Source: Agelaius tricolor | Taxonomy: Eukaryota; Chordata; Aves; Passeriformes; Icteridae | DNA length: 64,000 bases | Reading direction: 5' to 3' | Assembly: GCA_023055355.1 (NCBI GenBank) | Contig: JALJCS010000001.1 | Span: 72,581,381-72,645,380, forward strand | Shown: positions 35,001-45,600 of the stretch, one piece after another | Numbering within the stretch: the first letter of the stretch is position 1 | Layout: each line of letters opens with the position of its first letter | Notes under the pieces: generated by a model | What the model saw: only the letters and a program-made list of their open reading frames with translations | Told to the model about the DNA's origin: nothing | Database searches by the model: none | Translations under genes and position numbers: made by a program

Positions 35001-38000
35001 GGAAGTTTTACCACTCCCTTCTAATGTTATCTAAGAAACCTACTCTCTGATCCCTCTCAAGTTGCACTGATGTTATCTAATGTAGAAAACAATCTTCAGA
35101 TAGGTGTGCTGATAATGGCACTGGACATTAAGTGTTTAATTTGAAATCATAACTATTACCCATTTTTAAATGACAGTGGTAGTCTTCAAATAATGAGCCT
35201 TCTATAATAACATAGCAAAATGCTTGCAATGTGGAGTGATTGTATCATGTTCTCTGTTCCAGATCAAGGTAGTACCAATCCTGATTCTTGCACACTGCTT
35301 GTTTGAAGTTTCCAAACTTATATCCCATGGGCCTTTCTTCATAATGGACAATTCTCAAAGGAGTAACCACACAATCTTAATTTCCTAATATGCCCCTCAG
35401 GAAAAAACTTAGGGTGCATTTACAAAAGCAAGATCTCTTGTGAATCTTTTTTTATTTCAAGATTCAACTGAAACCAGGGGGAGTTGACAGCATGATTGAG
35501 AGGCACACATATGAGCTTATAAATAGAGGCCTGAAAAGATGACTTGATTTCCATTCTTTGGAATGTTACTGCTATTCAGAGATATTGCAAAGTAATCTCT
35601 GGTAAATTGCCTATGATTGAAGCAAATGGTAATTCACTGAATAGAGCCCTCTGGTCCTTACTAAAAAGAAACTCTGCAGAAGTTCTGAATAAGGGAGGAA
35701 GGACTTTTTCTTTTGTTGTAATTCCTGATTTCCTGGTAAAACAGGGACATGTAACAACAAAATCTTCCATCTCCAAATATTTCTTGTGTCATTAAATATC
35801 ATTCACATAGCAAACAAAGTTTTCCATCCTGGGTAATTTTTTAACGTCTTTTTACATCATGATGTCCTGATATGACTTCATTCCCCAACTCTTTTTTAAT
35901 GGAAAGGGACTCTTTTGCTCAAGTCATTTTTCATATTTTTCCAATTTCCCAGTGGTGTACCTGCCTTGGCAGATGGTGTGGCTTCTTCTTAATACATTTT
36001 TCAGATCCCTTAATCTCTTTTCTGAACAACTGGAAGTAAAAGGACATTGAATACTGCTGTAAGCTTCAGCATTCATTATAAACTGGTTCCATTTGAAATA
36101 TGGTCCTTCCCAATGGCATTTATTTGTAGAAGCATTTAGACATCGGTCTGTAAGACCAAACTACAAATCTTGACACTGAATTAACTATACAATTTTTTTT
36201 TTTTTATGTAATACATAGTGGAATGTAGCTTCAGTCCTTCTCCCCCTATTTTTTTCATTGTCTCTCACTACTCAGAGTTCTTACTTTTTTTCCCCCCAAG
36301 CATTTCCTGCACGTAGACTGCTGAAGGGAGTCTGAATAGATTTCTAATGCTGTTCTGTCTTCATATGACACTTGAACCAACAACAGATAGAAAAAATGGG
36401 AACAAGTAAATTATTGGATTAGTGAAATTATTCTAAATCCCTTTCTACAGTAATTCATCTTTCATTGTAAAAACACATTTAAATCTCTAAGTATGTGTGA
36501 TATAAAATATTAATCCTATGTTAACATGTTCTCAGCATTAAAAAAAAAAATCCAATCAAAGCTACCCAAGCAAACCTTGTAACTTATGATTGATTTATTT
36601 ATATTGTCAGTACTAAAAATGGTGATGAGGCTGACATGGAAGCTATAAAGCCATGAGCTATTTCAGTCAAAATAACCAGCCACACCTTCTAAGATGAACA
36701 AGACAACTAAGAAACCTGTAAATAAAACCATCTGTGAAAAGCAACACAGAGAGTAAACATCCAAAACGAATGCATGTCTTTCCATGTTTCCTACCATGCT
36801 AACATAATGAGAATGAAGCACTACAAATGTTCAAAGCAGAGATCAGGGATTTTTAACTACATCAATCTCTCCACAGTAGTCCCTTCGGTGTCGTAAAGAG
36901 TGCTCTCTGGGTATGGCTCACAGGAATGAGATCAGAACACATACACAAAAAAAACCAACAACAACAACAAAAAAAGGACATAACTGTGGTATAAATATCT
37001 AGCAAATTTGAATAAATAGCTTTTGAGTTGGGGAATTTCTGTTATTTCAAGCAGATCTGGTCAGGCACCCAGGAAAATCAGTTTGCTTGCATATTGACTA
37101 AGTTTATTTTACTTCTAACAAGTCTTCACTGTTCATGAGAGGAAGAGTGCTGGTTTGAATCAGGCATGTTGCAAGCAGATGTTATGCAAGCTTCCCCAAA
37201 CAGCCCTGCCAATGACTGCAATCCTGAGTTATGACATTCACTGTAACTGCTGCAGCCTGGGCCCTTTTTTGGGCCACTCATCTGTTGGTTTTCCCAAAAT
37301 GGGGATCTTTTTGTGACAAGTACAAAAACTTGAAGATCAACATTTGTTTCTAGACCAACAGAATTTGAAAACCGTAATTGAGTTTCATGGCCTATCAGTA
37401 CTACAGGACAGAAATGTTAAAGTTTATTATTTATCATTATATATATGATGTGATACTGTTACTGAACATATCTTCTGGTGTTTGGTAAGGGGCAGTCTCT
37501 TGCAGTTTCCTTCTTTTGAAGGCTAAAAGGATGTGATTTCCAAATACCATTCACAAAACCCCTTGAAGGTTTTTAATTAAAATACTCATTTAGCCTGCAA
37601 GTGTATGAAATTACTACATCCCTTCATACCCTTGAACAAATAAATTTAGAAACAAAGGATATAAAACCTACCAAAACCAATCTCATGGAGCAGAACTACT
37701 CTAATTTTGAAAGACACTGGAGATTCTGGGACAGGAGATGAAGCACTGTTGTTAATATAGATTACAAGCTCTAAATAGAGAATGTCAGATGAGACATTAC
37801 AGTTCCCATCCTGAAACGTCCTGTATTTTGGAGTATCTCATAAAACTAAAAATTTGCTGCTATTCACAGTAATTTTTTTTATATTTAAAAAGCTGAATTT
37901 CTTATTATAAAGCCTGATGTCATTGTTGCATATTTTCTATTTTTAAGCACACATTCTACCATACTTGTACAGACTGTAATCTTGAAGAGAAAGATGTGGG

Positions 38001-38650
38001 AGTATGCAGGTAAAACAGAATAATAGTTTTTTAAATTTCTTGTTCTTTACTAAAAGATTATCGCACTTTCAATCTTTAAACAGTAAAAATACTTTGAGAA
38101 AGCTTGCTTGAGCCTAACAGAGTCACGTGCTCAGTAATTTCATGATACTATTCTTTTTGGTTAAAGAAGTAAGAAGCACTGAAATGACTTGCCCACCAGT
38201 GCCAAACCAGTCAGTGTGAAAATTAAAAGGTCGAGACTTTGTCACCTACAGCTGTATGCTTGTTTTCCTCAGCTACGTTTCTTTCACAAAGCTTTTGGTT
38301 TCCGGGCTTATGTGCAGGTACTGTTATAAGTTCTGTATAGGGCAACAAGTGGTAAGAGAATGATTCTTACATCGGCGAGAAGGGATCAAGTTCGTGAATA
38401 GGCTAAGGGTTATAGTTTGTGAGTAATTTGAAAAGCATTTAAGCATCCGGTGTAGAGTAATGCGTTGTATTCTTTGACCCTCTGACCTGCATCTGCGATA
38501 ATGGGGAGAAATGAGCTTTCCAAGGACCGAGCAAGGAACATGAAGCGCAGGTTAAGGCAAAACATAGGGGACGCTGCCGGTGGCTGGCGCGATGGGAGAA
38601 GCAAGGGCGCACTCCCGATAGCCTGGATAGCAAGGGGATTTCTTAAAAAT
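32001..38650. other. AT-rich intergenic region between UBXN2A and ATAD2B
   Basis: About 6.6 kb between two CpG islands. Only short open frames (83 codons or fewer), no exon of either neighbour, no recognisable RNA gene and no CR1 copy that I could identify. Homopolymer T and A runs occur near 36190 and 36541. Confidence 0.7.
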
Positions 38651-39211
38651 GGGGCTCACCAGACTGTGAAAAGACTTTCCACAGGGAATTATGGAGATCT
38701 CAGCCTCGGGAGATCTGTTCGCCCAAGCTGTCCGGTCAGCTCCTGGCAAGAGCCTCCCTGGGCGAGCAGAGGCGACGGCTCCAGCCCCCCAGGACGGGCG
38801 GCCGAGCCCCTTCCCGGGTGCCAGCGCTGCCCTTCGCGCCCCGCGGCCCCGGGCAGCCGCTCCCCCTGCCCTTGAACTCCCCAGCCCTCGGCTCAACCCT
38901 CAGGGGGTGGCGGCGGCGGCGGCTCCCCCGCCCCACGGGGTCACGCCGGGCCAGGCCCGGCCGGCGGCTCTCCAGGCCGCGGCGGGGCCGTGAGGCTGCG
39001 TGCGCGCTCGGTGCCCGCTGCGGAGCCGGGGCCGGAGCAGCTCCCCATAGACCCGCGGCCGCCGCCGCCTCCCCCGGGCCGAGCCGGGCCGGGCCGGGCC
39101 CATAGAGCGCGCGGCGCCGGGATAGAACGGCCGCGCCGGGGCCGCAGCGCCCCCCGGCGGCGACTGGCGGGGGCGGCGCGGAGCGAGCAGAGAAAGGGAG
39201 CAGGGACAGTA

Positions 39212-39226
39212 ATGGCGGCCAGTTAG
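39212..39226 (+). other. Possible four-residue upstream ORF in ATAD2B leader
   Basis: ATGGCGGCCAGTTAG reads Met-Ala-Ala-Ser-stop, about 250 bases before the ATAD2B start. It overlaps a YY1-type ATGGCGGC core, so it may simply be that DNA element. It counts as an upstream ORF only if transcription starts before 39212. Confidence 0.35.
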
Positions 39227-39326
39227 AGCCGGGCTGAGCCCGAGAGGCGGCGGCGACAGCGGCGGGAGGAGCCGGCGCGGCTCCGGTTGCGTCTCTGCCC
39301 GGCAGAGCGGCTTCCCCGGAGGGCTT

Positions 39327-39448
39327 TTCTTCCTTCCTCCCTCCTCCCCCCTTTCCCCCTCTCCCTCCCCTTCCCCTCCCTGCCCGAGCCCCCGCCTGTC
39401 CGCCCTCCCTCCCTCCTCCCTCCGCGCCGGCGGCGGCGGCGGCGGCGC
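39327..39448. repeat. Polypyrimidine tract and short CGG repeat in ATAD2B leader
   Basis: From about 39327 to 39425 the plus strand is almost only C and T, broken by a few purines. It is followed by six CGG units at 39428-39445, 30 bases before the start codon. Confidence 0.85.
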
Positions 39449-39474
39449 CCCCCGTGTCCCCCCTCGCCGGGGCC

Positions 39475-39630
39475 ATGGTGAACACCAGGAAGAGCTCTCT
39501 GCGCCCCCTGGGCAAAGCGGCGGCCGGGGCGGCCGGGGCCGGCAGCCATTTCATCTCGTCCCGCACCCGCTCTTCTAAGAGGGGCACCAAGGCAGATGCG
39601 GCCGGGCTGGAGGAGGCGGCGGCAGCGCGG
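39475..39630 (+). CDS. ATAD2B: ATAD2B coding exon 1
   Basis: The ATG at 39475 has the context ggccATGG. The 52 codons begin MVNTRKSSLRPLG and include HFISSRTRSSK; the exon ends ...AAAAR in phase 0 at a gtgagg donor. Gly/Ala-rich stretches reflect the CpG-island composition. Confidence 0.96.
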
Positions 39631-42600
39631 GTGAGGACCGGGGGCTCCACGGGGGACCGGAGGGCGGGAGGCGGCGAGGCCGGGGAATCGCTGGGGACAG
39701 CGCCGCTGGTGCCGCGGCGGGGGGGGCTGCGGGCACGGGAGCCGGCGGGGGGCGGGTGCCGAGACGGCTGTCGGCTGTCGGAGGGACGGTGGGGCCGGCG
39801 GGCAGCCCGCGGCGAGGAGGCACCGCGGAGCCGGCAGGGACGCGGGGGGCAGTTGCGGAGAGCCGCAGTCCCTGTGGGGCCAGCGCCGGCGCGGCGTGGG
39901 CCGCTGACAGGGGGCGGGGGCGGCGGGGACACGGGCGGCGCAGCGGCCGCGGTACCGGTGCCCGGCGGGGCCGGCGGCGGGCGGGGGTCCGGCGGGGTCC
40001 GGCGGCGCGGGGCTCCCCCTGCGGCCGCGCCCGGCGCTGCCGCCGCCAGACAAAAGTTGGGAGCTGCGCCCGCAGCAACTTCGCAATAAACCTCGGCCCG
40101 GTTTGGTTTGTGTGTGTGTGTGTGCTTTTTTTTTTTTTTCCCCCTTTTCCCTAAATGACCTCGATTCGGCTGGCGGCTGCGACGGGAGGAAGCTGGTGTT
40201 CGGGAAAGCCCCCCGCCCCGTTTTTTGTGGCACGGAGGGTGTGATTTTTGCCGTCAAGTTTAAGTTGAATGGTTTCCCAGCCGAACTCGCTGTGATTGCT
40301 TGGGTTAGACGGGCTAACTGCAAGTTAAATTCTACAGCCCGATTTGGAGAATTAACATTTGGTAAATTGTAACTAGAAGAAAGAATTCGGGAGTCTCCTT
40401 TCTTCCTTGTCTCTAAACAGCTCTGTTGACAAAACCTGTAATTTTTGTTTTTAATTATCGAAGAATCACAGAATCAATGAGGTTGCAAAAGATCTCTGAG
40501 ATCATCGGGTCCGACCTATGGCCGATCACCACTTTGTGAACCGGACCATGGCACCGAGTGCCACATCCAGTCTTTCCTTAAACAGCTCCAGGGCCGGTGC
40601 CTCCACCGCCTCCCTGGGCAGCCCGTTCCCAATGTTTAATGATCCTGTCTGTGAAGAAATTCCTCCCACAGGAGGAATTGTAGGCAGGACTTTTTCTTTG
40701 GTTGATGAAACTTCACGTATTGCTTTAAAGGGATCTTTCAATAAAAGCAATAAAAATCAATAAAAGCAACGCAAATATGGAAGTGAAATTTAAGGGTCCG
40801 AGTGTTTGACAGTCGTGCACCAACTGACCATGTCCCTGCCGTGCAAAGGAGGAAGTCAATCAGCCGAGTAGAAAAACAGCAGCAGCAGCCAGAGGCATGT
40901 CAAGGATGTCACCTGTAATTCTCAAAAAACCTTTTTACCCCATCCATTTGGTGTAAAATACTAAAACAAATACAAATCACTGATGAGATATCCTATACCT
41001 TCTGTGCTTCTCTTTCAGGTCTTTCATAGTTCACAGTTCTTCCCTTCCCCCATCTTACTTTTCCTTGTTCCCTATTTCTTCCTTGTTTAATTTCAGTGGA
41101 CTCCTGGGGATGCAGCCCCATAGCTGTAAAAAGCTGCTCTGCTTGTTCTAGTTTGCAGTTTCTGTTTATTCATATCGTGGGTCTTGTGGTTTGTGAAGCA
41201 AAGTTTGAAGTAACCCTTACTGGCTTACTTCTCAGGGAGTTTACTGCTGCTAAGAAAACTAGCTTGGGCTTCTTTCCAAGTATTTTTAATTCATAACAGT
41301 GGTTTTTTATGACAAATCATTAAAACATTGAAATTATGTTAGTGTCATGGTGTAAGGAAAGGAGATTGTGCAAAATAGTGTAAAATATTGTAAATACTTC
41401 TCAAGATATTGCCCACACTTCTAAAAGAGCATTTATTCTGAAGTTAAATGTAAATTTTGGTGTATGGGAATGAACTTGTTTCACTTCAAGTACGTCTCAT
41501 GTGTTTGAGGTGGATTTTTTCTTCCCTTTTAAGATGTAATTGCCAAATATGAGCAGAAGTTATCCAAGAAGGTTTTTTTTTTCTTATTTCCTCCATCCAG
41601 TGTGTTTTATAAAATATGTATATCTCACTGTATTTTAAAGTTGTTTTTGAAAAACTCTTTTTATTCTTCAGATGTAAGTACTGTCAGCAATACAGTGTCT
41701 TTCTGAGCTTCTGAATCTTCTTGAAGTAGTGCCAGAGAAGGATCTCAGTGATTAGGAAATGAATAAGTATAGCAGTAGGGAGACAAAGCCTTTGCTTTTG
41801 GAAGTGACTGTCGGGAGACAGATAGTGAGGCTGTGTTCAGAAAGCGTGCTGGGATTGTCTTCATGCAGTTGTATTTTTTTTCTTTCTTTTTTTTTTTTTT
41901 TTTTTTTTTTGTAGTTGACTGGAGCAGTCTGTCCTTTCTAAATCTTTTGGGTGTCACATCAGGAAACTAGCCTTGCTACCAGCAGTTAATCGGGTTAATG
42001 GGCAGCTAGAGTTTGGAGCTCTGGCAGAGATGGGACGCTTCTTGTTTGCAGTATGTGACTTAGTTTTCTTGCATGGAACTTTTGACTGGGACTCTCTGAG
42101 AAATGTTTTTCAGTGGGAATGTTTGCAGCCACCTTTCAGAATGTATTTTAAAAGATCATCTGTCTGTTCCTTATTAGCAACAAAAGCCAAGTTAGTGACC
42201 TAATGGCATCCTGTAAGATGCTGAGTAGACCAGAAGAGGGGATAGGACTTCCTTTCTACCTCTTTTGTATCTATTTCCTTCTTATTTTTTTCCACTTGGC
42301 TTTTTCTGATGTACTTTTTTTGTGTTGTTTTGTTGGTTTTTTTTTCCATTTGTTTGGGTTTCTTGCTTATATTTATAAGGATAGGCTTGACTGTCTTCTT
42401 TCCCAAGAACTTGACTTAAGTTTCTAGTCTTCTGCTTCAATATTCTGCTGAGTTGTATGTGAATAGTGTCCTTTTTTGTTTGATCTGAATCTGAAGGCAA
42501 CATTTGTGGAAATGGACTGTAATAGTCTAAATGCCTTTATCATGTTCAGTGTATTCCCTCAGTAGTACTCACTCAGCTTGGAGAAAGCAATGACGTCAGG

Positions 42601-45600
42601 CTTTGAAAAGTAAACTGGTTTGAATTATTGATTGGCGACCACGCAGTCAGTGAGGGAGATGAATACGTGTGTGTCTGTCTGCTTACCAGAAGCCAGATTA
42701 AAATGAACAAAATCCCTCACTAAATGGATCAAGGAGCCAAGAAGTTTATTGTCTGAGATGATGTCATAGCAGAGTGCATAGGGAGGGTACAGAGGGGAAA
42801 AACTGGGCTTTGTTTTCTTCCCGTTTCCAGGACTGATGTTTAGTACTACACTGTTTAGTAGATTTTGAAGCTATGCTTACATAAATATATATTCTGTTGT
42901 TACACAAATTGTACATATGTGTATAAAAACACAGATTTTTTTCTTTTCGGCATTAAAATTTGGGAAGTGTTCTAGCTTTATATTAAAGCATTCTGACAGG
43001 AAAAGCTCATCAAAATCTTCTACAGAGACACAGAATTTTAACACAAGGCTTATGGGTTCAGTGGACTTTGTTCACAGTATGAAAAAATGGAGGATCCTGT
43101 GACCATAAGTGATTAAATTTGCACTTTGTATCTACTGATGTCTCATGTTTTCAGACACTGAGTTGTGATTGCTGGTAACACTTCTTTGGCAACTGAAATG
43201 ATTTTTCTTAGTCATCTCAAAGCACAGATCAGAAGTGTTGATCAAGAATTTATTGTGTAATAAACACTTAAATCATGTCAGCGTACTAGTTAGACATTTT
43301 AGCAATGTATACAAGGTTAGCTTAATTTAATTAGCCAAGAAAGCATTAGCAGTGCCTTAAGAGCTACTTGAGGGCATGGCGATAATTGTAAGGCATGATC
43401 CTCGCTAAAAGTAGTGCTGCCAACATTGTTCAAGTTGCGCGGTGCAACCCAGAGCTCTCCATTGTACTTAATCGCTGATGGGAGCGATCAGGGGCTGCGG
43501 GAGCGACACCGGCTGCTGCAGTGAGGAAAGGGGAGAGAAGCAGCGTTTCTGTGCCCTGCGATACAGTGTGTTTCAGAGTCTCTCCCTGTAGTTTCTCAGT
43601 CTGTAGCAATAGAAGTGTTTTCTGATTTCTGGGTGATCATTTCAGCTTTTGTAGCATAAGCTTGTTGCTACATTTTATTCTTCGAAAAGCCTTTAATGGT
43701 CAGCTGTTGAAAACATAGAAAATGTAAAACTTACTATGATTTCTCTTAAATTACTAGTTTTACGCATAACCAATAGAGCTTTCTAAAAATCAAGTTTTCC
43801 CTTATGAAAGACCCTGATTGGCATATTTATTTTCTATGTAGTGTCTCACGGTGTTCTGGATGCTCTGGTGTTTAGAATAACGCTATAGAAAAAGTTAGAT
43901 TTTCCTCCTGTTGCTGGATAAATGACACTTGCTGGCCACCTGTGTGTAAAGCTCTTCAAGAAAAAAGCTCCTGTCCAATATCTATGTTTTAAAGAACTGC
44001 ATTGCCTTTGTGTTCGAGTTTGCAGTAGCATCAGTAAAGGTGCTGAGGCTAATGCTTTTACAGTTCTTTGAAATACATCCTGAAATATAAAGCCTTGTGA
44101 AGTTATTCCAAACAATTTAATTTAAAGGAAGATGCCCAGGAAAGCTCATCTTTTTGGTGAGTAATAAAATCTCGGGTTCTTTCTGTTTTAGTGGTCTGCT
44201 GCTCTTTTGGGATTTAGCAGGGAAAAATCAGTGTTCTAAAATGAGTCATGCAGGCCATTCCTTGGCTGTATGGTGTTAATACAGCTGTGAGCAGTGGGAA
44301 ATGGAGCAATTGTTGGAAGCAGTCTTTGTTCAGGATTCTGTCAAAATACCATACAGCTGGCATTTGTGATCCTTTTGTGGTTCTGAAGGGCTGTCCTGAG
44401 TTTGAATTCTTCTTACGTATCATGCCAGATCAGTCTGGGCCCCTCTCAGCAGTCAGGACACGTGAAGTGTCCATGGTTTGTTTTGGGAGGCAGTGGTGCA
44501 TCCTGTTCAAGTGCTGTCACACTGTTCCAGGACCTTCAAAGGAAGCAATCCAACGGCTAATCCAGTGGATGGATAAGACCTCCAAAGAGTACTCAGGAAA
44601 TGGTGTTGATGTTTTGTGTGCTGCATTGCTTCCTCTGAACATTGGGCTTGTCCCAAAGTATTATTAATAAAAGCTGCTTCTCCAACTACTGTTTCTGTCT
44701 GAACTTCAAACAGAAGGTTTGACCCATGGCTGTGAGACAGCCCATGACAATTTTGCAAGAGTTGCATACAGCTTGGGGTTATGCAAGATAATTAGCTCAG
44801 GTAATTATATTCTGATCACCTCTATCCCCCTGCAGTTTCAGTTGCATGTAGTATGGTTTTGCACATCCTGCCCTAAATTGTTGAATGTTTGCTATGCTGT
44901 GGAAGAGTTTTAATTCCAATCTAATGATGCTTTGAATGATTTTTCTGTAAGACTTTATAAAACCCATCTTGAAACAAAGGATGCAGCAAGTAGACATCAA
45001 TGCGCTGAAGCTTTCATTGCTGTGAATTTTGTGTGCTGTTTTGTAGCTGTGACCCTTTGAAATATTGCTGATTGTTTATTAGATGTTTTAGCTCTAATGG
45101 ATTACTTTTTCTGTGGGTAATATCACTCATGAACCCATTTATTGCAAAGGGAACTGACAATATGTTTTTATCCCTTTTTTGTGTATACTTCATGCTTTGC
45201 TGGTTTTTCAAAACAATTTTTCAGTCCAACTTCATTCTTGAAATATTGTCTTCATTACCTTTGATGGGATTTTCATGGTTTATTTTAACCATTAATTCGG
45301 GTTTAAATTGTTCAAGTGTTGGTTTGCATTTATACAGGCTTGGATTCTTTTTCTGAATAAATTTAGTTTCTTTTTGCTTGGTAGTTACTAAAACAGGCAA
45401 CTTTTTCAACCAGTTGTAAGACTAATGTGTAATCTTCTGTAAGCCTTTTCATTTTGCACTGACTAGGTGTATGCTGTAATAGTTTCAGCTCCAGCTGGGC
45501 TAGTTATGAAGGAGACAGCTTTAGTTACCCTATTAGAAATACAGAACTTAGAAATGTCTCCAGGTTCCATAGTTCTTGTAGCCTGTACTGAACTTTCTGG

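Larger units (their letters stand above)
38690..40080. promoter_or_regulatory. ATAD2B: Large CpG island, ATAD2B promoter and first exon
   Basis: Extremely GC- and CpG-rich, spanning the probable start site, the leader, coding exon 1 and the start of intron 1. The leader contains ATGGCGGC (39212-39219, YY1-type core). Long minus-strand open frames (398 and 366 codons) are compositional. Confidence 0.9.

Noticed and set aside
38736..40323. Minus-strand open frames of 398 and 366 codons over ATAD2B exon 1
   Set aside because: They are antisense to a secure exon, extremely Pro/Arg/Gly/Ala-rich, and explained by CpG-island composition.
41873..41910. Poly(T) tract as the tail of a processed pseudogene on the minus strand
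   Set aside because: The sequence next to it contains no recognisable coding remnant and no target-site duplication was evident.
44248..44667. 139-codon plus-strand open frame in ATAD2B intron 1
   Set aside because: No recognisable domain, no Kozak or splice context, codon use like the surrounding intron; a chance frame or an eroded unidentified repeat.
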